Origin: Rhizobium sp. Root708
GTDB taxonomy: Bacteria > Pseudomonadota > Alphaproteobacteria > Rhizobiales > Rhizobiaceae
Assembly (NCBI RefSeq): GCF_001429725.1
Contig: NZ_LMHV01000009.1
Span: forward strand, 104,568 to 168,567
Reading direction: 5' to 3'
DNA length: 64,000 nt
How positions within the stretch are numbered: the first letter of the stretch is position 1; each line of letters starts with the position of its first letter. A program made the translations under genes and the position numbers. Below the pieces are notes generated by a model, which was not told the origin of the DNA, searched no databases, and was given only the letters and a program-made list of their open reading frames with translations. Of the stretch, positions 1-7,993 are shown one piece after another.

Positions 1-135
1 GCCGAGGCGGCTGATGTTGCCGCGGTGATCACGCCGGTTCCCGGTGGTGTCGGTCCGATGACGATCGCCATGCTGATGGCCAACACCGTGATCGCCGCCC
101 ATCGGTCGGCCGGGCAGACGCCGCCCGTGTTCTGA
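1..135 (+). CDS. folD: FolD bifunctional methylenetetrahydrofolate dehydrogenase/cyclohydrolase, C-terminal end (partial)
   Basis: The reading frame is open from the first base and stops with TGA at 133-135, giving the last 44 residues. They contain the [20 protein letters not shown] signature, which is the conserved C-terminal FolD motif around the NADP-binding site. FolD interconverts 5,10-methylene-, 5,10-methenyl- and 10-formyl-tetrahydrofolate in the cytosolic one-carbon pathway. The N-terminus lies outside the window. The assignment rests on this one very characteristic motif. Confidence 0.9.
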   Translation, partial: AEAADVAAVITPVPGGVGPMTIAMLMANTVIAAHRSAGQTPPVF

Positions 136-218
136 TCAGCGCGACGGTGCCGCGCCCGTCGAGGCGCGGACGATAGGTTGTGCGCCAAGAGCAACACAAG
201 ACGCTCCGCCACTGTTCA

Positions 219-262
219 AAAAAATACGGCCCGCGACGATGTCGCGGGCCGTATTTTTTTAG
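219..262. terminator. Bidirectional rho-independent terminator
   Basis: A run of A, then a long GC-rich inverted repeat (arms TACGGCCCGCGAC and GTCGCGGGCCGTA with a short loop), then a run of T. Because it has A before and T after, it can stop transcription both from folD (plus) and from the convergent sugar ABC operon (minus). Confidence 0.9.
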
Positions 263-276
263 CGTTGCTCTGCGCG

Positions 277-1302
277 TCAGTGTTTTGCACGACGTTTCTG
301 ACGATGCACGTCGATAACCACTGCGGCGACGATGATGAGGCCCTTGACGATCTCCTGATAGTAGGCGTCGACCCGCAGGAAGGTGAAGCCCGACGTCATG
401 ACGCCGAGAATGACCGTTCCGATAACCGTGCCAGTGATCCGACCGACGCCGCCGGTCAGAGACGTTCCACCGATAACGGTCGCCGCGATCGCATCCAGTT
501 CGTACATCACGCCCATGCCGGCCTGAGCTGTCTGAGCGCGGGCGGCCGTCACGATGCCGGCGAGGCCAGCCAGAAGACCGGCGATTGCATACACCTTGAT
601 CAGGTGGGCCTCGATATTGATACCCGAAACACGCGCAGCCTGCGGGTTGGCGCCGATCGCGTAGGTGAACTTGCCGTATCGGGTGTAGCGCAGGATGATG
701 TGGAAGATGAAAGCGACGACAAGGAAAACGATAACCGGCCAGATGCCTGTTCCGATGAAGTTGAACTGCTCCGTCAGGCCCGAGACCGGCTGCCCCTTCG
801 TGTACCACTTCGAAATACCGCGCGCCGACACCATCATGCCGAGTGTTGCGATGAACGGCGGAATCTTCGTCTTCGCGATGAGCTGGCCGTTGACATATCC
901 CGCGGCCAGGCCAATGAGCAGGCCGACGCCGATCGGAATGAAGAAGGGCAGGTCAGTTAGCCCCGGATAGAGCGCTCGAGGCCAGGTCGACGCTTGGGCA
1001 AAACTTGCCGCGATCATCGCCGTCATGCCGACGACGGAGCCCGAGGACAGATCGATCCCACCCGTGATGATCACCTGCGTCACGCCGACGGCGATGATGC
1101 CGATGACCGAAACCTGAAGGACCATGATGGTGAGGCGCTGGGAATTCATCAGGAAGCTCTGCCCCACGAAGATCCAACCCAGGATTTCGTAGATGAGCGC
1201 AATACCGACGAGCACGAGAAAAATGCTCAGTTCCGGCGGAACGCGATGGCGCCGGGATCTCGCGGGAATGGCTGCGGCCGCTTCGGCGGTGTTCGTATTC
1301 AT
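277..1302 (-). CDS. Sugar ABC transporter permease, RbsC/MglC type (inositol/rhizopine-like)
   Basis: This 341-residue hydrophobic protein has many predicted membrane segments. It carries the family signature [17 protein letters not shown], which is conserved in ribose/galactose/inositol permeases of the CUT2 class, and a C-terminal [15 protein letters not shown] loop. It would form the membrane channel for the ATPase and binding protein encoded just upstream. The start is supported by AGGAAG a few bases before ATG. It lies 36 bases after the ATPase gene, so the three genes form one minus-strand operon. Substrate is inferred from the binding protein. Confidence 0.9.
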   Translation of the reverse strand: MNTNTAEAAAAIPARSRRHRVPPELSIFLVLVGIALIYEILGWIFVGQSFLMNSQRLTIMVLQVSVIGIIAVGVTQVIITGGIDLSSGSVVGMTAMIAASFAQASTWPRALYPGLTDLPFFIPIGVGLLIGLAAGYVNGQLIAKTKIPPFIATLGMMVSARGISKWYTKGQPVSGLTEQFNFIGTGIWPVIVFLVVAFIFHIILRYTRYGKFTYAIGANPQAARVSGINIEAHLIKVYAIAGLLAGLAGIVTAARAQTAQAGMGVMYELDAIAATVIGGTSLTGGVGRITGTVIGTVILGVMTSGFTFLRVDAYYQEIVKGLIIVAAVVIDVHRQKRRAKH

Positions 1303-1338
1303 GTCTTCCTCCCTTGGCGACAGGACGGGTTACGGCGC

Positions 1339-2880
1339 TTATTGTGCCGCGAGCTCCATCACCTTGACTTGAGTTGCTTCACTGCGGTCCAGGAAGCCCG
1401 TTACGCGCCCCTCGTGCATGACCATGATGCGGTCGCTCATGCCCAGAACTTCAGGCATTTCCGATGAGATCATGATGACCGCGACGCCGGTCTTGGCCAT
1501 CTCGGTGATCAGGCGGTGAATTTCCGCCTTGGCGCCGACATCGATGCCGCGCGTCGGTTCGTCGAGGATCAGGATCTTCGGATTGGTCAGCATCCAGCGG
1601 CCGATCAGAACCTTCTGCTGATTGCCGCCCGACAGATTCTCGACGCGCTCGAAAAGATGCGGCGTCTTCACACGCAGCTTCTTTGCCATGTCAGCGCAGG
1701 TCTCTTCGAGCGCTGTTTCCTGGACAAAGCCGCCTTTGACGTAACGGTCGTGCAGTACGGCGATCTGCATGTTCTCGAGGACGTTGAGGATGAGAAGACA
1801 GCCCGTATCCTTGCGGTCTTCGGTCAGGAAAGCCATGCCGTGACGGATCGCCGTGGTCGGCGTCCGAATGTCGACCGTCTTTCCGAAAAGTTCGATGCTT
1901 CCCGCCGATGCCGGGGTCACCCCGAACAGGGTCTCGGCGACATTTGAGCGACCGGAGCCGACCAGGCCTGCAATGCCGAGGATTTCACCTGCACGAACAT
2001 CGAACGAGATATCGCGAAAGACGTTGTTGAGCGTGAGATTCGATACCTTCAGAACGACGTCCCCGATCGGGACATCCTCCTTGGGGAACATCTGGGTGAT
2101 CTCGCGGCCGACCATCATGCGAATGATGTCGTCGCGGGTGACGTCGGTTGAGGCGTGGGTGCCGATATATTTGCCATCACGGAAGACAGAGAACTCGTCG
2201 GCGATTTCGAAGAGTTCGTTCATTTTGTGGGTGATGTAGACAATGCCGATACCGCGTGCACGCAGGTCCCGGATAATGCGAAACAGGTGCTCGACCTCTC
2301 GCTCCGTCAGCGCCGATGTCGGCTCGTCCATGATCAGGACGTCTGAATTGTAGGAGACGGCCTTGGCGATCTCCACCATCTGGCGGCTGGCGACGGACAG
2401 ATAACGGACCTGGATTTCAGGGTCGATGTCGATATTCAGCCGCTGAAAGAGTTCCTCCGTCAGCCGGAACATCTCACCGTGATCGATGAAGCCAAATTTG
2501 TTCTTCGGCTCGCGGCGGATCCAGATGTTTTCCGCGACAGTCATGAAAGGCATCAGGTTGAGTTCCTGATGGATCATGGCAATGCCGTTTTCGAGCGCAT
2601 CCAACGGGGATTTCAGGCGGATCTCAATGCCCTTCATCCGGACCTCGCCTTCATCAGGCGTGTAGATGCCGGCCAGAATCTTCATAAGCGTGGATTTGCC
2701 TGCGCCGTTCTCTCCCATCAGCGCATGGACCGAGCCGCGCTTGAGCTTGAACTGCACGTCATCCAGCGCGAGAACGCCCGGAAATTCTTTACGGATGCCT
2801 TCGGCAGCAAGAAGATATTCCGCGTTAGGAACAATGCCGCTCGCGCGCACGGCTGCCATCGTCGACGGGCTTAAAGCCAT
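1339..2880 (-). CDS. Sugar ABC transporter ATP-binding protein, RbsA/MglA type
   Basis: A 513-residue protein with two fused ATPase domains, as usual for CUT2 sugar importers. Domain 1 has Walker [10 protein letters not shown] at residues 56-64 and Walker [11 protein letters not shown]. Domain 2 has a degenerate Walker A (GLVGSGRSN), the signature LSGGNQQK and Walker [11 protein letters not shown]. The degenerate second P-loop is normal in this family. A GGGAGG ribosome site sits six bases before ATG. It powers import through the neighbouring permease and binding protein. Confidence 0.93.
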   Translation of the reverse strand: MALSPSTMAAVRASGIVPNAEYLLAAEGIRKEFPGVLALDDVQFKLKRGSVHALMGENGAGKSTLMKILAGIYTPDEGEVRMKGIEIRLKSPLDALENGIAMIHQELNLMPFMTVAENIWIRREPKNKFGFIDHGEMFRLTEELFQRLNIDIDPEIQVRYLSVASRQMVEIAKAVSYNSDVLIMDEPTSALTEREVEHLFRIIRDLRARGIGIVYITHKMNELFEIADEFSVFRDGKYIGTHASTDVTRDDIIRMMVGREITQMFPKEDVPIGDVVLKVSNLTLNNVFRDISFDVRAGEILGIAGLVGSGRSNVAETLFGVTPASAGSIELFGKTVDIRTPTTAIRHGMAFLTEDRKDTGCLLILNVLENMQIAVLHDRYVKGGFVQETALEETCADMAKKLRVKTPHLFERVENLSGGNQQKVLIGRWMLTNPKILILDEPTRGIDVGAKAEIHRLITEMAKTGVAVIMISSEMPEVLGMSDRIMVMHEGRVTGFLDRSEATQVKVMELAAQ

Positions 2881-2949
2881 CTCATACCTCCCGATACCGA
2901 CAGTCTTTGGAAATGGATGCGGGCCGGAGCCCGCATCCAGATGCCCTGC

Positions 2950-3879
2950 TTAGTTCTTTGCGACGAAGTCCTTGACGTTCTCAGGCGTGACGAGCTGGAA
3001 GGGAATGTACACCTTCTTGTCGATCTTTTCGCCCTTTGCGAGCTTCAGAGCGGCGTCGAGCGCGCCCTTGCCCTGGCCGGCAGCATCCTGGAAGACGGTG
3101 ACGTCGAGATCACCGGCCTGCATTGCTGCAAGAGCGTCCTGCGTTGCGTCCACGCCGCCGATCACGACCGACTTCATGTCCTTGCCGGCTGCCTTCAGCG
3201 CCTGGATGGCGCCGATCGCCATTTCGTCGTTGTTGGAGATGACAGCGTCGAACTCGAGACCGCTGGAGAGCCAGTTGGTCATCAAGTCGGAGCCCTGCGT
3301 GCGCTCCCAGTTGGCAGTCTGCTTTTCGACGATCTGAAGGCCCTTGCATTCATCCGTCTTCAGAACGTCTTCCACGTCCTGAGTACGCATGCGGGCGGCC
3401 TGGTTCGACAGTTCGCCCATCATAACGACGACCTTGCCCTTGCCACCCAGCAAGCGGCAGACTTCCTTGGTTTCCAGCGTGCCGGATTCCTTTTCGTTGG
3501 AAGCGACGAAGGCCTGCTTTTCGGGCAGGGTGTCAACGTTTACAGGCTCGCGGTTGACGTAGACGAGCGCAATACCGGCGTCGGCGGCGAGCTTGGACAT
3601 GGCAGCCGTCGCGTCCGTATCAACCGGGTTGACGACGATGGCGTCGACCTTGGATGCGATGAAGTTCTGAATCTGGCTCTGCTGCTTTGCAACGTCGTTG
3701 CCGGCGTCTTCCACCTGAAGCGTGACACCGCTCAGGGTCTTGGCATAATCCTGCATGCCGTTCCGGAGAACGGTCAGGAAGTTATCGTCGAATTTGGCCA
3801 TCGAGACGCCGACCGTTTCTGCATGGGCTGCAGTCGACATCAGAAGCGCGGCAGCTGCGCCAAGCATGAATTTTTTCAT
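2950..3879 (-). CDS. Periplasmic sugar-binding protein, inositol/rhizopine (MocB/IbpA-like) type
   Basis: 309 residues with a Sec signal peptide (residues 1-20, cleavage after AHA). The mature part is a type I periplasmic-binding-protein fold: SMAKFDDNFL near the N-terminus, VVNPVDTDAT, and the hinge/ligand segments SNNDEMAIGA and GGVDATQDAL. From memory the sequence resembles rhizobial MocB/inositol-binding proteins more than RbsB, hence the substrate suggestion. Of two adjacent ATG codons I chose the second, because AGGAGG is five bases upstream of it and only two before the first. It is the first gene of the operon and is preceded by a possible IolR-type operator at 3995-4010. Confidence 0.87.
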   Translation of the reverse strand: MKKFMLGAAAALLMSTAAHAETVGVSMAKFDDNFLTVLRNGMQDYAKTLSGVTLQVEDAGNDVAKQQSQIQNFIASKVDAIVVNPVDTDATAAMSKLAADAGIALVYVNREPVNVDTLPEKQAFVASNEKESGTLETKEVCRLLGGKGKVVVMMGELSNQAARMRTQDVEDVLKTDECKGLQIVEKQTANWERTQGSDLMTNWLSSGLEFDAVISNNDEMAIGAIQALKAAGKDMKSVVIGGVDATQDALAAMQAGDLDVTVFQDAAGQGKGALDAALKLAKGEKIDKKVYIPFQLVTPENVKDFVAKN

Positions 3880-4295
3880 CATTTCCTCCTCAAGCGGTGT
3901 CCGGCGCACCCTCCTCACTCCGGATGTCGGCCCTCCGCCGACCACTCGCTGACTTCTGCGAAAATGAAACAAACAAACCGCAAGTCACAGCGAATGGAAT
4001 ATTTGTTCCATATCTTGTGACGTCGGTCAAGGCGTTTATCTGAACGCTCCGGCAATAAGTGGATAAGGCAGGGAGAGCACCGGTTTACGCCGCCCGTGAT
4101 GGCGCCGGGTGCAGGTGGATGGCGGCAAAAATGAAATGAATATTCCGACGATCACAGTGCCTCGTAAGGCGCCGAATGAAGGCGTCAACGACCGAGGCCG
4201 CGGACAGCGGCTCGTCTGCTCAGGAATTTGGTGATGCCCCACCAACGTGTTTCCACGCTCTAGGGAAGGATCTCGCCCAGCGTCAGCGGCAGGGC
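3880..4295. other. Intergenic region upstream of the inositol-type ABC operon
   Basis: About 416 bases without a convincing gene. It holds the AGGAGG site of the binding-protein gene, the TGGAA-N6-TTCCA palindrome at 3995-4010 and, on the minus strand, a possible -35 TTGACC (complement of 4025-4030). A short minus-strand frame at 4036-4245 has no ribosome site or recognisable motif. Nothing else was seen. Confidence 0.6.
3995..4010. promoter_or_regulatory. GGAA-N6-TTCC palindrome, possible IolR operator
   Basis: The sequence TGGAATATTTGTTCCA is an inverted repeat (TGGAA, six bases, TTCCA) about 115 bases upstream of the binding-protein ATG, next to a possible minus-strand TTGACC -35. GGAA-N6-TTCC is the motif described for the RpiR-type inositol repressor IolR in Sinorhizobium. 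This agrees with the inositol-like binding protein. No iolR gene lies in the window. Confidence 0.55.
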
Positions 4296-5273
4296 CTACT
4301 CAACCTTCTTCGGGGCGCGGGGCGCAAAAGCCAGCGACAGCCATACATTCCAACCCTCCGGTCGGTTCTTGGCGCAGAACTCATAGTAGCCCTTGAGGTT
4401 CAGAAAACCGGATGTCTTGTCGTTGACATCGAAGTTGTAGCCGATCTGCGGTCCGACACCGAAGACACGCGACTTGAAATCGCCAAGGCTTGCACCCGCC
4501 CCACTGTCTCCGGTGATCTGCTGGTAGGCATATCCGGCGACGCCGACATAGAGATGCTCATTCAGGAATTGCGACGCACCCCAATCGATATGGGCGTCGA
4601 CGCCGTTTTGATAGTCGGTGTCCGGGTTCTCGAAATTGTAGGTCAGGCCGCCGACAATGGAGAATTCGCGACCGGTGGAGACATCGAGGTAGGTGTAGCC
4701 AACGCCGCCATCGATGGCGCCGTGACCGATCCCGAGATTGGCCAGGCGGTCGGAATCATAGGCCCCGACCAGTATGTCGCCGGTGATATAGGCAAGATAA
4801 TTATCGACGCCGTCGTTCCATTTCAGAGTGGCTTGCGGCAGCAGGTCGCCAAATGCCGTCCGGCTATCGCATCGCTCTCCGGACACCGAGCCGCCAAGCG
4901 GGCCGGTCAATGTCGCGTCGACGCAGGCGTGACTGCGGCCGGCAACGCCGAGGAGGCTCACGGCAAACTGCCCGTTCCACAAAGGTTGCTCGAATGTATA
5001 GGTCGGACCGAAGGCGAGCAGATTGCCACGGCCCTTGATGCCGAGGTCCACCTGGCCACCACCCCCACGCGGAAAGGCCTGGTTCGCGCCAGCGCTGACT
5101 GATGGGTGGATATAAACGGTCGCGAACGACCATCCTGGCTGGGCGGGTACGGCGGCAAAGCTTCCGTATAGGCCTGGGAGCCAGAAGCTGACACCGGACT
5201 CATCTGCTCTCGCCTCCGGTGCAAGAAGGCAGGATATTCCGACACACAGTGCCGCCGTCCAGTTCTTCGTCAT
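4296..5273 (-). CDS. COG4313-type outer-membrane protein (phenol MetA-pathway family), copy 1
   Basis: 325 residues with a Sec signal peptide (1-23, cleavage after ARA), then alternating aromatic/glycine-rich strands expected of an outer-membrane barrel. It ends in a run of beta strands including WNVWLSLAF. It is clearly related to the protein at 9882-10868: both have LAGPLGG/LTGPLGG, ITGDSGAGA, a FNAENPATDY-like turn and KYFHEF/KGYYEF near the C-terminus. Annotators usually call this family 'transporter' or MetA-pathway-like. The substrate is unknown. Thirty bases upstream of the ATG is AAGTACGT, which may be a degenerate half of the 17-mer regulatory element seen elsewhere here. Confidence 0.8.
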   Translation of the reverse strand: MTKNWTAALCVGISCLLAPEARADESGVSFWLPGLYGSFAAVPAQPGWSFATVYIHPSVSAGANQAFPRGGGGQVDLGIKGRGNLLAFGPTYTFEQPLWNGQFAVSLLGVAGRSHACVDATLTGPLGGSVSGERCDSRTAFGDLLPQATLKWNDGVDNYLAYITGDILVGAYDSDRLANLGIGHGAIDGGVGYTYLDVSTGREFSIVGGLTYNFENPDTDYQNGVDAHIDWGASQFLNEHLYVGVAGYAYQQITGDSGAGASLGDFKSRVFGVGPQIGYNFDVNDKTSGFLNLKGYYEFCAKNRPEGWNVWLSLAFAPRAPKKVE

Positions 5274-5361
5274 CGAATCGCCCCCACGATCTACTCGGAT
5301 AAAAGTACGTGAGTGATTGCAGGCTGCAACTCACGATCGATCGGGTGTCGAGGGGGCAACG

Positions 5362-7287
5362 TCACTCCACGGCCGCCGACTTTTCCTGCAGGACGCGGAC
5401 GGCGCTCGCCGCGGCCGCGCCACCGCCCTTGTCGTCGCCGCCAACTTGAACTGTGGGTTGTGCAAACTCGATGCCGCTGGCCTGGAATGCTTCTCTGATC
5501 TTGGCGTAGGCCTTGCGCCTGATATAGGTCTGCATACCCGGCACGGTTGTCATGGCGAAGCTGAGGACGATGCCGTAGTCGCCAAATTCCTCGACGCCCT
5601 TCATCTTCAAGGGTTGGATGAACAGGGGCCCAAGCTCCGCATCCTCGGCGAGTTCAGCACCGATGCGCTTTGCTATCTTTCGTGCCTTCTCGATATCCGT
5701 GTCATAGGCGACATTGATGCGGAATTTGTCGATGACCCAGTCTCGGCTCATGTTCTCGACCGCCCCGAGTTCGCCGAAGGGCACCGTGAATACCGGGCCG
5801 CGATGATGGCGCAGGCGTACGGAACGCAGGCTGAATCCCTCAACTGTTCCCTTGTAGCTCTTCGCTTGAATGTATTCCCCGACACGGAATGCATCGTCGA
5901 GCATATAGAAGACGCCGCTGATGACATCCTTGACCAGCGTTTGTGAACCAAAGCCGATCGCGACGCCGAAAATGCCGGCACCCGCGATCAGCGGACCAAT
6001 CTGCACGCCGAGCTCGGACAGCACGATCAAGCCGGCCATCACGGCGACGATCACCGCCAAGGCGTTGCGAAAGATCGGCAGCAGTGTCCGAAACCGTGCC
6101 CGGCGGGCGGCATCGGCAGGTGGAAGAGCGGTGGCATCCGTTGATGTCGCGAGGGCTCTGTCGATCCAGCTTTTCGCGAGTTGCCAGAGGAGGTCGGCCA
6201 CCAGCAGCACCAGAACACTTTTCAGCAGGGCATAGAACAGAGCCCTGACCAGCGGATCGTTGTGGGCGAAACCGTCGGAATTCATCTCCCAGACGAAGGC
6301 AAGCCATGCGACGGCGAACGTGATGACGATCGCTCGCGCGCCTCTCGCGACGATAACGCTGCGGAGCGAGCCTGCGGCGCCTGAAGAGAATTCCTCGGCA
6401 GCCTGCCCGACGCCGCGGAGAATACCGGGAAGAACGAGCGCGTAAATACCGAGCCAGAACAAGCCCTGGAGATCGAGGCACCACAACAGCCAGACGGCGA
6501 CGAGAAACACCGTCAGCGCCGCCCTCGAAGCGCGCGGCTTGAGCGACGTGGACCAAGACGCCTCGATTGCAAGCACAAGAATGACAATCGAAAAGCAGTA
6601 GGAAAGGGCAGCCGATACAGCGGGATCAACGCCAAGCGGCGCCCCTAGGACCGCGTTGGCGGCAGCAAAAATCACCACGGCGAGAAGGATGCGCGCCCTT
6701 AGACGAAGCGGGCGTTGGTGCCCAAGCGCAAGTACGATGAGAACCGAACCCAGCCGATACAGCACGAATGCGGACAGGTAGGCGAGCAGGGTCACGCGTG
6801 CGAGCGGTGGCCAGTCGACGGCGAAGAAGACAATCGCCATCGTTGCAGCGAAAATCGCGACCGGCGCAAGCCTGCCCAATACGCCATCGGAACGGGGTCT
6901 GTATCTTCGGAAAAGCCATTCGGCTGCAAGGCCTACCGCGACCAGTGCGGCAAAGATGATGAATACGGGTGCATAGCCATGTGAGATGGCATCTTGCCTG
7001 GTACGGGTGGCTGCTGCTCCGATCTCCGCAGGAATGCGGGGAACGGCAGAGACGATCGCATCGATGCGGGTTCTGACACCGGTCTCCCACCCCGCAAGTG
7101 CTGGCTTGTCGGCAGCAACTGACGGTGCCGTGGTTGCTGCGCCCTTGCGCTCGGCAAGCAGAGATTGCACCTCAGGATCTTTGAGAAGTTTGAGGAGTTC
7201 ATCGACTTTCTGCTCGGCCGATGGCGCTTGGGCGTGGGCCGAAAAGGCGACGAGGAGTGCAAACAGAAGCGACGCCAGCCATTTCAT
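5362..7287 (-). CDS. MscS-family mechanosensitive channel with N-terminal signal peptide and many membrane segments
   Basis: 641 residues. Residues 1-19 are a signal peptide (cleavage after AHA). A periplasmic helical stretch follows, then about ten hydrophobic segments, and a C-terminal MscS core. The core has the pore/beta region GFGSQTLVKDVISGVF, followed by DDAFRVGEYI and RLRHHRGPVFTVPFG. Large MscS relatives of this size open under membrane tension and protect against osmotic shock; some have gained signalling roles. The ATG overlaps the stop of a 40-residue secreted peptide gene (ATGA), so the two are probably translationally coupled. Confidence 0.92.
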   Translation of the reverse strand: MKWLASLLFALLVAFSAHAQAPSAEQKVDELLKLLKDPEVQSLLAERKGAATTAPSVAADKPALAGWETGVRTRIDAIVSAVPRIPAEIGAAATRTRQDAISHGYAPVFIIFAALVAVGLAAEWLFRRYRPRSDGVLGRLAPVAIFAATMAIVFFAVDWPPLARVTLLAYLSAFVLYRLGSVLIVLALGHQRPLRLRARILLAVVIFAAANAVLGAPLGVDPAVSAALSYCFSIVILVLAIEASWSTSLKPRASRAALTVFLVAVWLLWCLDLQGLFWLGIYALVLPGILRGVGQAAEEFSSGAAGSLRSVIVARGARAIVITFAVAWLAFVWEMNSDGFAHNDPLVRALFYALLKSVLVLLVADLLWQLAKSWIDRALATSTDATALPPADAARRARFRTLLPIFRNALAVIVAVMAGLIVLSELGVQIGPLIAGAGIFGVAIGFGSQTLVKDVISGVFYMLDDAFRVGEYIQAKSYKGTVEGFSLRSVRLRHHRGPVFTVPFGELGAVENMSRDWVIDKFRINVAYDTDIEKARKIAKRIGAELAEDAELGPLFIQPLKMKGVEEFGDYGIVLSFAMTTVPGMQTYIRRKAYAKIREAFQASGIEFAQPTVQVGGDDKGGGAAAASAVRVLQEKSAAVE

Positions 7288-7406
7288 TCTGCGAGCTTTC
7301 TTATCGGGAACTGGAATTTCACACCGGCGTTGACGTCTGAGTGCTCTTGAGCGACTGCGGTACCGGAGGACAAGGCAGCGAACGCAAGTATCATCCAGAG
7401 CTTCAT
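7284..7406 (-). CDS. 40-residue secreted peptide overlapping the MscS gene
   Basis: A short gene of 40 codons. It starts at ATG 7406, six to seven bases after an AGGAG ribosome site, and ends in a TGA that shares bases with the ATG of the MscS gene (ATGA overlap). The product has a clean signal peptide (MKLWMILAFAALSSGTAVA) and a 21-residue mature part starting QEHSDVNAGVKFQF. It has no recognisable family. The mature end resembles the first strand of an outer-membrane protein, so it could be a relic. The ribosome site, signal peptide and exact overlap argue for a real leader gene. Confidence 0.65.
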   Translation of the reverse strand: MKLWMILAFAALSSGTAVAQEHSDVNAGVKFQFPIRKLAE

Positions 7407-7457
7407 GGCTACTCCTATTGCTGGAATAGCATCAAGCCATGTCTCCCCCATGGACGC

Positions 7458-7474
7458 CAGTCTGTAACGGTAAC
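7458..7474 (-). promoter_or_regulatory. 17-mer regulatory element, copy 1b, facing the peptide/MscS unit
   Basis: Read on the minus strand it is GTTACCGTTACAGACTG, 13 of 17 matches to TTTACCGTTACGTACTT. It ends 51 bases before the ATG of the 40-residue peptide. It is inverted relative to copy 1a, with a 30-base gap, giving a divergent arrangement like the one near 58.6 kb. Confidence 0.55.
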
Positions 7475-7504
7475 AGCAACGTTGGCCCGACGATGCGGCT
7501 CGCG

Positions 7505-7521
7505 TTTACCGTTACGTACTT
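7505..7521 (+). promoter_or_regulatory. 17-mer regulatory element, copy 1a (TTTACCGTTACGTACTT)
   Basis: The 17-mer points at the small-protein gene at 7582 and ends 60 bases before its ATG. It is identical to the reverse complement of the copy in front of the arylsulfatase gene (12712-12728). I infer that it is an activator-binding site or an unusual promoter. Confidence 0.75.
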
Positions 7522-7581
7522 CCCCGCTGGCTCAGCGTCGCCTAATTTGAGCTTCTGTCATCCGGGAGACGGGGTTGTGCA

Positions 7582-7890
7582 ATGAACGAGCGCAACGAGG
7601 CGGTGGGAAATGGAAGAAAAGCCGCCCAGCGAGGACTGTGGAGGCTGATGCTGAAGCTGCCTTCATCAAGAGGCCGGCTGCAAATTCTCGCGGCCACGAT
7701 GCCCTCGCTTCACGATCTCTTCGAGGCCTATGAGGAGGCCTCGGTTGCTCTTGAAAACATGCTCAAGGAGCGAGACCGTTCGGAATGTCCGTTGATCGTC
7801 GAATACGAGCAGCTCTGCGTCGATATCGAAGACGATGTGATCAGGTACATGCTGGAGAAGAGCCCGGCGGGTGACACGCCCGCGAAATAA
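7582..7890 (+). CDS. Small conserved protein paired with wHTH/TPR regulator, copy 1
   Basis: 102 residues, soluble, no signal peptide. It is paralogous to the protein at 58764-59057. The first 20 residues align without gaps up to AQRGLW, followed by RLMLKLPSSRGRLQI, FEAYEEA, LENMLKERDRSECPLI.EYE.LC.DIE and DV. The basic RLMLKLP...RGRLQ stretch and the acidic helical second half could form a small helical adaptor. I recognise no family. In both copies it is followed by a membrane-anchored regulator, so it may be a cytosolic partner or modulator of it. Confidence 0.75.
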   Translation: MNERNEAVGNGRKAAQRGLWRLMLKLPSSRGRLQILAATMPSLHDLFEAYEEASVALENMLKERDRSECPLIVEYEQLCVDIEDDVIRYMLEKSPAGDTPAK

Positions 7891-7899
7891 TCACCTTTC

Positions 7900-7937
7900 G
7901 GTTATATTACGTTCACCGATTGCAACTAGATGTAATA
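7900..7937 (+). promoter_or_regulatory. Conserved intergenic element before regulator 1
   Basis: GGTTATATTA at 7900-7909, GCAACT starting 22 bases after its first base, and then ATGTAAT. The same words at the same 22-base offset recur at 59078-59115 before regulator 2. The TTGCAA with CATAAA 17 bases later (7943-7948) could be a promoter for the regulator. The inverted words TATTAC/GTAATA could instead form a hairpin. Confidence 0.5.
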
Positions 7938-7993
7938 TCCGTCATAAATTGACTTCTTCTGCCTGTGCCTGGTCGATTGTTTCGAGGGATGCC

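Noticed and set aside
4036..4245. 69-residue minus-strand frame upstream of the sugar ABC operon
   Set aside because: No ribosome site, atypical composition and no recognisable motif.
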